A stretch of DNA of 9,726 nucleotides from Chloroflexota bacterium. GTDB taxonomy: Bacteria; Chloroflexota; Dehalococcoidia; SZUA-161. Positions 1 to 6,409 of the stretch are shown one piece after another (within the stretch, counting starts at the first letter, position 1; the number at the start of each line of letters is the position of its first letter). The DNA lies in NCBI GenBank assembly GCA_016865955.1, contig VGNW01000072.1:1-9726 (forward strand). The letters are read 5' to 3'. The notes beneath the pieces were generated by a model. It was not told the origin of the DNA, ran no database searches, and saw nothing but the letters and a program-made list of their open reading frames with translations. Position numbers and translations under genes: made by a program.

Positions 1-731
1 TCTACCAGCGTCTTGAGCAAGGATTGGTTGGTAAGCACGCAGCCACCCTCTCCCATCGTAATGTGATGCGCCGGATAAAAGCTCACCGTGGCAAGGTCGC
101 CAAAAGTGCCTACCTTTCGACCATGAAATGTTGCTCCCACGGCATCACAGCAATCCTCGATAAGCCACAGGTTGTGCTTTCGCACAAATTTCATTACCGC
201 ATCCAGATCAAAGGGATTCCCCAGCATGTGAGCCAGAATCACAGCGCGGGTTTTTGTGGAATAAGCTTCTTCAAGTTGTGAAACATCCACGTTATATGTC
301 GGTATCGCGACATCCAGGAATACCGGAACGAGTTGGTTCTGGACAACGGCGTTAACCGTCGTGGGGAAACCTGCTGCAACTGTGATAACCTCGTCGCCAG
401 GTTTCAGGCTCCGCTCTCCCAGCTTCGGAGAGATGAGACAGGAAAGCGCAAGCAGATTGGCCGAAGAACCGGAATTAACCAGGATAGCATGATCCAGCCC
501 GGAGAAGCGGGCAAACTCGCGCTCGAATTGTTCGGCAAAACGCCCTGTGGTAAGCCAGAAATCCAGAGCAGCCTCAACCAGGTGAGTCAACTCTTCCTCA
601 TCGAAGACTCGTCCTGCATACGGAACTGGTGACTTCCCCGACACGAAAGCAGGCTCAGGGAAAGCCGCAGCGTAATACTGCCGAACCAGTTCTGATATCT
701 TCCCTCGAAGTGCGTCAGCCTTACTTTTCAT
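1..731 (-). CDS. rfbH: CDP-4-dehydro-6-deoxyglucose 3-dehydratase (E1, RfbH), 3' end outside window
   Basis: This is a PMP-dependent sugar dehydratase of the DegT/DnrJ/EryC1/StrS aminotransferase fold. It removes the 3-OH of CDP-4-dehydro-6-deoxyglucose on the way to CDP-3,6-dideoxyhexoses. About 243 codons are present and the frame is open to the window edge. Visible parts are the N-terminal segment with S34-PVPYAGRVFD, the cofactor-phosphate motif NSGSSANL (86-93), the ED of LIEDCCDAVG (192-193), and YPAHHITMGEGG (219-230). In that last motif His222 stands where ordinary aminotransferases have the Schiff-base lysine, which is the diagnostic change of E1/RfbH. The [2Fe-2S] cysteines of the family would lie beyond the window. 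The ATG at 731 overlaps the rfbG stop by 11 bases and has AGGAAG about 10 bases upstream, so translation is probably coupled. The reductase partner (E3) is not in the window. Confidence 0.9.
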   Translation of the reverse strand, partial: MKSKADALRGKISELVRQYYAAAFPEPAFVSGKSPVPYAGRVFDEEELTHLVEAALDFWLTTGRFAEQFEREFARFSGLDHAILVNSGSSANLLALSCLISPKLGERSLKPGDEVITVAAGFPTTVNAVVQNQLVPVFLDVAIPTYNVDVSQLEEAYSTKTRAVILAHMLGNPFDLDAVMKFVRKHNLWLIEDCCDAVGATFHGRKVGTFGDLATVSFYPAHHITMGEGGCVLTNQSLLKTLV

Positions 732-1704
732 CGGCGAAGAACTTCCTGTACCACCCGATTGTTTTATTCAGCCCTTCGTTCAGCGTAAACATCGGCTTCC
801 ACCCTAAAACCTTGCGCGCCTTTTTGGCATCAAGGTACTGGCGGAGGATTTCGTTGCTGGCCTCGTTGCGGATGACGGGCTTTAGTTTGGAGCCCATTAG
901 CTTTAATATACGTTCCACGAGCTCCAGCACCGATAGTGGGGTCTCGTTGGAGAAATTGAATGCCTCACCGGCCAGTTCGACTTTCTGGGATAACTTCTGC
1001 GCCAGCAACAGATAGGCTTCGGCTGCATCCTCTATATAGAAATAATCGCGAATATATTGACCGTTAGAACGTATTACGGGTCTCTGACCACGCAGAACTG
1101 AGCGTATAGTCCCGGGTACAACGCGGTTCCAGTTCAAGTCGCCACCGCCGTAGAAGTTGCCACAGCGGGTAATCGCCACCGGCAGCTTCCAAGTGGTGGC
1201 ATAGGATTGCGCAAGCAAATCAGCAGCAGACTTACTTACGTCATAGGGATAACGGCCTTGTAGCGGTGTGTCCTCATCGTAGGGCAACTGCTTCTGGTCG
1301 CCATAAGCTTTATCGGAAGAAGCCATCACAATACTGCGGACTTTCGGGCTTCTGCGACAGGCCTCAAGCAACGTCCATGTGCCGCGAATATTTGTGTCGA
1401 AAGTTGAGACAGGATTCCGGTTAGCTATGCCTACGATAGTCTGTGCGGCCAGGTGGAAAACGGCTTCAATTTCGTATTCGCCCAGTATTCTCTCCAATAA
1501 CTCCTGGTCGCGAACGTCACCACGTACGATTTTCACCCGGTCAGCAAGCTCAGCACGAACCATCTCGCTTTGCGGGACCCAGTCACGCACAAGGCAAACG
1601 ATATCTGCATCCAGTTCCAGTAAACGGCGTACTAGCCAGCCACCTAGTAGGCCGGTAGCGCCTGTTACTAATGTCGGACGGTCTTGCCAGAACGAAGTTT
1701 TCAT
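721..1704 (-). CDS. rfbG: CDP-glucose 4,6-dehydratase
   Basis: This is an extended short-chain dehydrogenase/reductase (NAD-dependent sugar-nucleotide dehydratase), 327 aa. By context it converts CDP-glucose to CDP-4-dehydro-6-deoxyglucose in the cytoplasm. The Rossmann motif G15-ATG-LLG21 is near the N-terminus. The triad is Ser130-Asp131-Lys132 with Tyr154-x3-Lys158. The SDK form, rather than TDE, fits what I recall of CDP-glucose 4,6-dehydratases. The substrate-side motif RDYFYIEDAAEAY follows in the C-terminal half. I chose the ATG at 1704 because it shares one base with the rfbF stop (TAATG), has GGAAGG seven bases upstream, and places the Rossmann motif where expected; an ATG at 1740 would overlap rfbF by 37 bases. 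The protein is roughly 30 residues shorter than the enterobacterial RfbG that I remember. Sequence alone would also allow a related NDP-sugar dehydratase, but rfbF and rfbH on either side fix the substrate. Confidence 0.87.
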   Translation of the reverse strand: MKTSFWQDRPTLVTGATGLLGGWLVRRLLELDADIVCLVRDWVPQSEMVRAELADRVKIVRGDVRDQELLERILGEYEIEAVFHLAAQTIVGIANRNPVSTFDTNIRGTWTLLEACRRSPKVRSIVMASSDKAYGDQKQLPYDEDTPLQGRYPYDVSKSAADLLAQSYATTWKLPVAITRCGNFYGGGDLNWNRVVPGTIRSVLRGQRPVIRSNGQYIRDYFYIEDAAEAYLLLAQKLSQKVELAGEAFNFSNETPLSVLELVERILKLMGSKLKPVIRNEASNEILRQYLDAKKARKVLGWKPMFTLNEGLNKTIGWYRKFFADEK

Positions 1705-2477
1705 TACCACACCTTCCATGGAGTTCGTCCGCTGTCCCACATCTCGTTGAGAAACTTGTAGTCGCGATAAGTATCCATCGCATAGAAGAAGCCCTCATGC
1801 TTATAAGCCATCAGTTGTCCTTCATGAGCAAGGCGTTCCAGTGGCTCACGCTCTAAGAAACAATCATCCCCAGACAAATAATCAAACACCCCACGGTTGA
1901 ATACGAAAAAGCCCGCACTAACCCATTCCTCTACCTGGGGTTTCTCAGCAAAATGAAGCACAGCCGAGTTATTATCCATCGTAAGGATACCAAAACGTGA
2001 AAAGGGATGCACTGCTGTTAATGTAGCCAGACGCCCGTGCTGGCGATGAAAATCTACCAGTGCTCCAATGTCTATATCAGCAACTCCATCGCCGTAGGTC
2101 ACCATGAAGGTGTCACCTCCAATATACTTTTCCACTCGCTTTATTCGTCCCCCGGTCATAGTCTCTAAGCCGGTGTCAGCTAGCGTAACATGGAAATCCT
2201 GTTCGCTATGAGCATCGTCGTAAGAAATAGAGTACCTCTGGCCCAGGCGAATAGTGAAATCGTTGCTCATCGCCTCATAATTCAAGAAATACTCCCTGAT
2301 CATGTCGCCTCGATAGCCAAGGCAAAGCACAAAATCGCGGAAGCCATAGTGTGCATAGGTTTTCATTATATGCCATAGTATTGGTCGCCCTCCAACCGGG
2401 ATAAGAGGCTTGGGACGGAACTCGGTCTCCTCATTTAAACGCATGCCACGGCCGCCGCACAGGATAACAACTTTCAT
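1704..2477 (-). CDS. rfbF: Glucose-1-phosphate cytidylyltransferase
   Basis: This nucleotidyltransferase makes CDP-glucose from glucose-1-phosphate and CTP, the first step of the CDP-3,6-dideoxyhexose pathway. The 257-aa length equals that of the Salmonella enzyme as I recall it. The N-terminal nucleotide-binding loop runs LCGGRGMRL (6-14) to RPKPL (21-25), with Lys23 the conserved lysine. ETMTGGRIKRV (105-115) and YGDGVADID (128-136, Asp130 a likely metal ligand) are typical of RfbF. The C-terminus has AMDTYRDYKFL, also characteristic. Two adjacent ATGs are possible. The one at 2480 overlaps the wzt stop as ATGA. The one at 2477 gives the canonical MKVVILCGG start and a better seven-base spacing from AGGGGA, so I prefer 2477. 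The gene sits between the exporter ATPase and rfbG with no gaps, so it belongs to one transcription unit. Confidence 0.93.
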   Translation of the reverse strand: MKVVILCGGRGMRLNEETEFRPKPLIPVGGRPILWHIMKTYAHYGFRDFVLCLGYRGDMIREYFLNYEAMSNDFTIRLGQRYSISYDDAHSEQDFHVTLADTGLETMTGGRIKRVEKYIGGDTFMVTYGDGVADIDIGALVDFHRQHGRLATLTAVHPFSRFGILTMDNNSAVLHFAEKPQVEEWVSAGFFVFNRGVFDYLSGDDCFLEREPLERLAHEGQLMAYKHEGFFYAMDTYRDYKFLNEMWDSGRTPWKVW

Positions 2478-3781
2478 CATTTGTTCCCCTTTTGCTGTAA
2501 ATCGACGAGAGGCTCTAAATACTCTGTTCGCCATGCCAACTTGGGACGCACAACCCCTATCCAAATGCCTCCATATTCCTTTCGCATTACACCGGTGTCA
2601 TGTACAGTAAAGGAAATTACCTCTCTTTCAAATACCTCAAAATTTACAGAATCGGTTAGCACGATTGCATTGATGCTGTAGCGGCCTTCATTCAGAAAAT
2701 TGGCCGGTAACGTGCAAATCGAGCGATACATGCCCACTGGATAAGGTTTGTCAAACCATTCATCCTTTATAAGGTTAACTGAAGCAAGGTTAGAAGAGGC
2801 GAGCACATCGTAGCCCATTTTATCCAATAAGTGGATACTTGTATGAATCCGAGCACTTGGCATGAAATTCCAGAATTCAATCTCAATAGAGACATCTTTT
2901 TGAATATCCACTTCTGATGTTACCTTCCCATCAGATACAATTTTAACGGAATGGAGCCGAATTTTTTCGTTACCGGGCGCTGTGTTCGGAGAGTTCCAGA
3001 TGCGTTCTCCTTGACCTTGCTGAGTTGTTTCAATATACTCGGCAACGATATCGCTTGATGGCCCATCATCGTATTTCCCCCCCGCAACTAGCAGAATTGC
3101 CCTTGGGCAGAGATTGATGACACTGGCTAAATTGTGGCTGACAAACAGCACCGTCCGCCCTTCTTGAGATGAGTTTTCCATTTTACCCAGGCATTTTTTC
3201 TGAAATGCGGCGTCCCCTACTGCCAGCACCTCATCCACGAGCAGGATGTCTGGGTCGAGGTGCGCTGCTACGGCAAAGCCGAGGCGCACGTGCATGCCGC
3301 TGGAGTAACGCTTTATCGGCGTGTCTATAAACTCCGCAAGCTCGGCGAAGGCTACTATCTCATCAAATTTGCGCTTTATCTCTTTGCGGCTCATGCCCAT
3401 GATGGCGCCGTTCAGGTAGATGTTCTCCCGGCCCGTCAGTTCGGGGTGAAAGCCCGCCATTATCTCGATGAGCACGCCCAGCCTGCCTCTGACTTTGATT
3501 TTGCCGCGATTGGGTCTAGTGATGCCCGCAAGCATCCTCAGCAGCGTGGTCTTGCCCGACCCGTTGCGACCGATGATGCCTACTCTTTCCCCCGGCTTTA
3601 CTTCGAAGCTGATATCCCGCAGCGCCCAGATGTGTTCGGTGTCTGCGTCTCTCTTTTTCTCTCCGCCGAAGTCGAGCAGCCTGCCCGTGAGGTTATAGAG
3701 GTCCTCACGCAGGGTGTGATAGCCTGTCTGACCCTTGCGGTACCGCTTCCAGACGTTTTCGACGATTATTGCGGAGTTCAT
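2477..3781 (-). CDS. wzt: Polysaccharide ABC exporter ATPase with Wzt-type C-terminal domain
   Basis: This is the nucleotide-binding subunit of an ABC-2 exporter of lipid-linked surface polysaccharide (434 aa). It should act at the inner face of the membrane with the permease at 4299-5150. The N-terminal ATPase has Walker A GRNGSGKT (71-78), signature YSSGM (159-163), Walker B ILLVDE (179-184) and the H-loop His216 in SHN. Residues from about 265 to 420 form a beta-rich region typical of the Wzt C-terminal substrate-recognition domain. In family members with this domain it decides which glycan is exported. Two things are odd. The ATG at 3781 has no Shine-Dalgarno sequence, because A/C-rich repeat DNA runs right up to it. 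The C-terminal part is also much more AT-rich than the ATPase part. The TGA stop overlaps the start region of rfbF. Confidence 0.93.
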   Translation of the reverse strand: MNSAIIVENVWKRYRKGQTGYHTLREDLYNLTGRLLDFGGEKKRDADTEHIWALRDISFEVKPGERVGIIGRNGSGKTTLLRMLAGITRPNRGKIKVRGRLGVLIEIMAGFHPELTGRENIYLNGAIMGMSRKEIKRKFDEIVAFAELAEFIDTPIKRYSSGMHVRLGFAVAAHLDPDILLVDEVLAVGDAAFQKKCLGKMENSSQEGRTVLFVSHNLASVINLCPRAILLVAGGKYDDGPSSDIVAEYIETTQQGQGERIWNSPNTAPGNEKIRLHSVKIVSDGKVTSEVDIQKDVSIEIEFWNFMPSARIHTSIHLLDKMGYDVLASSNLASVNLIKDEWFDKPYPVGMYRSICTLPANFLNEGRYSINAIVLTDSVNFEVFEREVISFTVHDTGVMRKEYGGIWIGVVRPKLAWRTEYLEPLVDLQQKGNK

Positions 3782-3880
3782 GGTGATTGGTCTTTGGTTA
3801 TTGGTTTTTGGTTGTTGGTTTTGGGTTCATGGTTATGGGTTTTGGGTTCATGGTCATGGGTTTTGGGTTGGTGGTTTTGA
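3781..3880. repeat. G/T-rich low-complexity arm, left flank of the four-helix-bundle gene
   Basis: On the plus strand this segment is built from imperfect GGTTATTGG, GGTTTTTGG, GGTTGTTGG and GGTTTTGGG words. It extends from the wzt start codon into the 3' end of the four-helix-bundle gene, whose last 25 codons it encodes. Its reverse complement resembles the arm at 4246-4298. For example, GGTTATTGGTTTTTGG here matches GGTAATTAGTTTTTGG (minus strand of the other arm) at 14 of 16 positions, and a ten-base GGTTGTTGGT word has an exact inverted partner. No evenly sized spacers are present, so this is not CRISPR. Confidence 0.8.
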
Positions 3881-4226
3881 GTTTCTTTATGAATGAGTAT
3901 AGCATTTTGCAAAGTCTGTTACCTTCATCTATCAACCCTTGCGCTCTTCCGTTATCGTTACACAACCCCAGACGATTGGCAAGTTCAAGGCATGTTATGA
4001 CTTCGTTGGATGACCTGTACGCATAGACCAGGTATTTGGTGAACTCTCTATTGCTTTCGCAACCCGCACCTTCGGAAATGTTGAGTGGAATCGAGGTGGC
4101 AGCTCTTCTGATTTGCGATGCCATGTTGAACCTCTCCCCCTCGGGAAACACTGCCGAGAGCCGATATATTTCGGCAACATAGTCCATAGACCTCTGCCAG
4201 ACCTCAAGATTCCGATAATCCTGCAC
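3798..4226 (-). CDS. Four-helix-bundle protein, S23/23S rRNA intervening-sequence (IVP) family
   Basis: This is a small helical protein (142 aa from this start) of the family first found inside 23S rRNA intervening sequences; its biochemical role is unknown. Recognition rests on the N-terminal QDYRNLEVWQRS, the QIRRAATSIPLNISEGAG core (family pattern Q-I/L-RRAA-x-SI-x2-NI-x-EG), and the helical C-terminal half. Avd proteins of diversity-generating retroelements share this fold, but no reverse transcriptase or template/variable repeats are seen here. The core ends near KKLKT. The last 25 or so residues (repeats of MNPKPxT) are translated flanking repeat and are probably not functional. I chose the GTG at 4226 because it directly precedes QDYRNLEVW, where family members start, and follows GGGGGA. 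An ATG at 4250 would add eight residues derived from the repeat border. The gene lies between wzm and wzt in the same orientation and is unlikely to belong to polysaccharide export. Confidence 0.85.
   Translation of the reverse strand: MQDYRNLEVWQRSMDYVAEIYRLSAVFPEGERFNMASQIRRAATSIPLNISEGAGCESNREFTKYLVYAYRSSNEVITCLELANRLGLCNDNGRAQGLIDEGNRLCKMLYSFIKKLKTTNPKPMTMNPKPITMNPKPTTKNQ
3819..3860. repeat. Tandem 21-bp repeat (two copies plus a partial third)
   Basis: Two adjacent 21-base units, 3819-3839 and 3840-3860, differ at one base (TTA versus TCA). A degraded partial copy begins at 3861. Because 21 is a multiple of three, on the minus strand the array encodes heptads of the form MNPKP(I/M)T in the tail of the four-helix-bundle protein. 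Confidence 0.85.
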
Positions 4227-4245
4227 CGTTCCCCCATACCAAGCA

Positions 4246-4298
4246 ACCAATTACTAACAACTAATTGCCAAAAACTAATTACCAACTACCAACAACCC
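4246..4298. repeat. A/C-rich low-complexity arm, right flank of the four-helix-bundle gene
   Basis: The plus strand has imperfect ACCAATTACTAACAAC, CCAAAAACTAATTACC and ACCAACTACCAACAACC words. The segment begins immediately beyond the permease stop codon (TAG at 4301-4299) and runs to near the start of the four-helix-bundle gene. It is complementary in character to the arm at 3781-3880, so the two flanks form an imperfect, long-range inverted repeat around the gene. Confidence 0.75.
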
Positions 4299-5150
4299 CT
4301 AAACAACGTCCGCCAGCGTCATTTCTATGCGTTTGAAATACCAGTAGCCCAGCACGAACAGCAATACCGCCCCGGCAGCGGCGACGCCCATATAGAAGCC
4401 GTCCGGCGCTATGCCTTTGACCAGAACGTTCCGGTAACTTTCTATTATACCGGTCATGGGGTTCAACATGTAGTATGTCCGGAATCGTTCGGGGACGAGG
4501 CTCAGCGGATAGATGATAGGTGTGGCATACAGCCAGAGCTGGATGACCAGAGGCAGTGCATACTTGACATCCCTGTAGTAGGCGTTCATCGCCGAGAAGA
4601 TGAAGCATATACCCATGGTGAAGACCGTCTGAATTATGAGTACAGGTATGACATACAGTATGTTAACCGTGAAATCGACATGGTAGTAGAACATCATGCC
4701 CAGAAAGATAACTGCGGCGATGAGCAGGTCGAAAACGGCGGAGAGGATGGAGGATATGGGGAAAAACTCGCGCGGGAAATATATCTTTTTGATTAAGGCT
4801 GCATTTCCTTCCAGGCTGGGGATGGCGCTGTTGAGCGAGTTGGAGAAGAATGTCCAGAACATCAGGGCGCTGTAGGAGAAGATGGGGTAGGGCACGCCTT
4901 CGCTGGGCACTTTAAGCAGGGCGGAGAAAACGAGTGTGAACATCAGCATCAGAGCCAGCGGCTGAAGCACTGCCCAGGCAATGCCCAGAATGGACTGCTT
5001 ATATCGTATCTGCAGACCGCGCAGAGTGAGCACCCAGAGCAGCTCACGGTAATTCCACAGCTCGCGCAGGCTGACGGGAATCCAGCCTGAGGAGGAACGG
5101 TAGACGGTAACCGGCGCTGACGCTGTTTTTTCTTGTTTTAGCTCATCCAT
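4299..5150 (-). CDS. wzm: Polysaccharide ABC-2 exporter permease (Wzm-like)
   Basis: This is the membrane subunit of an ABC-2 type exporter for undecaprenyl-linked O-antigen, teichoic acid or a similar glycan (283 aa, normal for the family). After a soluble N-terminal stretch ending in SLRELWNYRELLWVL, about six hydrophobic segments are visible near residues 57-78, 91-110, 130-155, 162-187, 199-219 and 253-272. The family features LTLRGLQIRYKQSILGIAW (41-59), KKIYFPREFFP (121-131) and the C-terminal ADVV ending are present. YYRDVKYALP (191-200) lies in the cytoplasmic loop before the fifth segment. It should pair with the ATPase at 2477-3781, from which it is separated by the four-helix-bundle cassette. 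The ATG at 5150 has no strong Shine-Dalgarno. A promoter lies about 40 bases upstream, so this is the first gene of the polysaccharide operon as seen here. Confidence 0.93.
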   Translation of the reverse strand: MDELKQEKTASAPVTVYRSSSGWIPVSLRELWNYRELLWVLTLRGLQIRYKQSILGIAWAVLQPLALMLMFTLVFSALLKVPSEGVPYPIFSYSALMFWTFFSNSLNSAIPSLEGNAALIKKIYFPREFFPISSILSAVFDLLIAAVIFLGMMFYYHVDFTVNILYVIPVLIIQTVFTMGICFIFSAMNAYYRDVKYALPLVIQLWLYATPIIYPLSLVPERFRTYYMLNPMTGIIESYRNVLVKGIAPDGFYMGVAAAGAVLLFVLGYWYFKRIEMTLADVV

Positions 5151-5191
5151 GCCGAGATTCGCGTTAATTGAAACTCTCTGTTTGGCTGTCT

Positions 5192-5200
5192 ATTATATCA
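5192..5200 (-). promoter_or_regulatory. Extended -10 promoter for the wzm-wzt-rfbFGH operon
   Basis: On the minus strand the sequence reads TGATATAAT, a perfect extended -10 element (TGnTATAAT). No good -35 is found 16-18 bases upstream, which is tolerated by extended -10 promoters. The predicted start site near 5185 gives a leader of about 35 bases to the permease ATG at 5150. Confidence 0.6.
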
Positions 5201-5325
5201 CAATTACCTGCTTCGGGCGCGAGCGTTTCTTGACCGAACCTCCAGTTTTTGGGAATCGGCAAATAACAACCTTACCGAGAGGCAACGAGAGGGTAAAAGG
5301 CTAGAGGATTGTGCCTCCGCATCGT

Positions 5326-5344
5326 GCCGGGGACACCGGCTTTT
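5326..5344. terminator. Short GC hairpin downstream of the crotonase gene, weak terminator candidate
   Basis: GCCGG and CCGGC form a five-base-pair stem around a five-base loop, about 20 bases beyond the crotonase stop codon. The only T-run (TTTT) follows it on the plus strand, where no gene ends, so as a minus-strand intrinsic terminator it lacks a U-tract. It could act as an mRNA end-stabilising hairpin or be chance. Confidence 0.25.
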
Positions 5345-5359
5345 GAAGTTTGAAAGCAG

Positions 5360-6178
5360 TTATCGGTTTTTATAGACAGGCTTACGCTTTTCTTTGAAGG
5401 CTCTCATGCCTTCTTTGGCATCTTCCGTGCTGAATATAGGGCCACCTATTTCATCCTGTCTTCGCAGCGATTCCTCCTCCGGCACCGACTCATCGATCTC
5501 GCGAAGGGTGCGAGTGACGGCTCTCAGGGAAATAGGTGCATTTTCACAGAGCTGGTGGGCGATTTTCAATGCCTCTTCAAAGGCTTTACCCTTGGGAACT
5601 ACCCGGTTGATGAGCCTCCATTCCAGCGCTTCCTGTGCGCTGATGCGGCGTCCCAGCAGGAGAATCTCGGCCGCAAGGCAGTAAGGGATTTGACGGCGCA
5701 ACCGGATAGCAGAAGCCGACATGGGATAGAGGCCGCGAATGACCTCGGTTACTCCGAACACAGCATCCTCTGCGCCGACGCGTATATCGGTGCCCAGCAG
5801 AATCTCGGTGCCGCCAGCCAGAGCATAACCTTCGACTGCCAGGATAATCGGTTTGTTGGGGCGGTTCTCCCGCAAAAGCGCCTGCCAGTGTAAATTGGGC
5901 ACATCTACCATCATCCGCTGAATTTCTGCTGCATCCTCGCCTGCCCCCGGCCCTACCTTCAAGTCCATGCCGGAGCAGAAGGTATCACCTTTGCCGGTCA
6001 GTACGCAACAATACAGGTCGTTATCCGTATCCAGAAGCCGCCATGCCTTATACATGCCGACCAGCATGGACGGGCTGAGTGCGTTTTTGGCTTCCGGCCG
6101 ATTGAGAGTGACAATCAGAACATGGCCCTCCCTTTCGACGGTGCAGTTCTTGGTGCTGATATCCAATTGTTCAGCCAT
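5360..6178 (-). CDS. Enoyl-CoA hydratase/isomerase (crotonase) family protein
   Basis: This is a crotonase-fold acyl-CoA enzyme (272 aa, normal length), most simply hydrating a 2-enoyl-CoA to the 3-hydroxyacyl-CoA. The oxyanion-hole segments are CSGMDL (68-73) and ALAGGTE (119-125). Glu125 and Glu145 align with the two catalytic glutamates of rat mitochondrial enoyl-CoA hydratase (Glu144 and Glu164), so hydratase chemistry is plausible. The C-terminal STEDAKEGMRAFKEKRKPVY is typical of the family. The ATG at 6178 has AGGAGG five bases upstream, and a near-consensus promoter lies upstream at 6228-6255. It is transcribed away from the HMGS-like/thiolase/acyl-CoA dehydrogenase operon and could share its control region and pathway. 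The actual acyl-CoA substrate cannot be read from the sequence, and other crotonase reactions such as isomerase or retro-Claisen are not excluded. Confidence 0.9.
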   Translation of the reverse strand: MAEQLDISTKNCTVEREGHVLIVTLNRPEAKNALSPSMLVGMYKAWRLLDTDNDLYCCVLTGKGDTFCSGMDLKVGPGAGEDAAEIQRMMVDVPNLHWQALLRENRPNKPIILAVEGYALAGGTEILLGTDIRVGAEDAVFGVTEVIRGLYPMSASAIRLRRQIPYCLAAEILLLGRRISAQEALEWRLINRVVPKGKAFEEALKIAHQLCENAPISLRAVTRTLREIDESVPEEESLRRQDEIGGPIFSTEDAKEGMRAFKEKRKPVYKNR

Positions 6179-6227
6179 GCAATCCTCCTGCCCTAGCTTT
6201 TTTGGTATTCAACAAGAATTATTATCT

Positions 6228-6255
6228 AATATATAACTTGCTCGCCGGTTGTCAA
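6228..6255 (-). promoter_or_regulatory. Sigma-70-type promoter for the crotonase gene
   Basis: On the minus strand a perfect -35 TTGACA (6255-6250) is followed after 16 bases by TATATT (6233-6228, five of six consensus bases). The start site should fall near 6221, leaving a leader of about 43 bases that contains the AGGAGG of the crotonase gene. Confidence 0.65.
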
Positions 6256-6374
6256 GGTTCTCCAAGTGGCTGCACCTGTTCAACCAGCTTTCATTAGCTC
6301 GGTGCACAGCCTTTTCATCAAAGGGGCGCGACTCCAGTCTGTACCACTTCACCGGGGCATGCGATAAGAAAACA
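6256..6374. other. Divergent intergenic region between the two promoters
   Basis: This is the inner part of the 433-base gap between the crotonase gene and the HMGS-like gene. It separates two outward-facing promoters. I see no convincing gene and no long perfect palindrome. A small GGTGCAC palindrome lies near 6301 and AGCT words flank TTCATT near 6288. A regulator could bind here, but no operator is recognisable by eye. Confidence 0.4.
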
Positions 6375-6403
6375 TTGACAAAGTTCGATGATAATGATAT
6401 AAA
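6375..6403 (+). promoter_or_regulatory. Strong sigma-70-type promoter for the HMGS-like/thiolase/acyl-CoA dehydrogenase operon
   Basis: A perfect -35 TTGACA (6375-6380) is followed after the ideal 17 bases by TATAAA (6398-6403, five of six). A TG one base upstream of the -10 (6395-6396) also makes it an extended -10. This is the best promoter in the window. Transcription should start near 6410. Confidence 0.75.
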
Positions 6404-6409
6404 CTCCTC

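Noticed and set aside
1704..1740. Earlier ATG for rfbG at 1740
   Set aside because: It would overlap rfbF by 37 bases and add 12 residues before the usual N-terminus; the TAATG junction with GGAAGG favours 1704.
2478..2564. Earlier ATG for rfbF at 2564
   Set aside because: It would lie inside wzt and add 29 unrelated residues before the canonical MKVVILCGG start.
3260..3880. 206-codon open frame on the plus strand opposite wzt
   Set aside because: It is antisense to the well-supported ATPase domain, its end is pure G/T-rich repeat (WLLVLGSWLW-like), and it shows no recognisable domain.
3781..3880. CRISPR array
   Set aside because: Repeats are short, contiguous and degenerate, without unique spacers, and no cas gene is present.
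3798..4226. Diversity-generating retroelement (Avd-like four-helix-bundle protein)
   Set aside because: No reverse transcriptase and no template/variable repeat pair in the window; the protein fits the stand-alone S23/IVP family.
5326..5344. Confident intrinsic terminator for the crotonase gene
   Set aside because: The stem is only five pairs and the T-run is on the wrong strand for that gene; kept only as a weak candidate.
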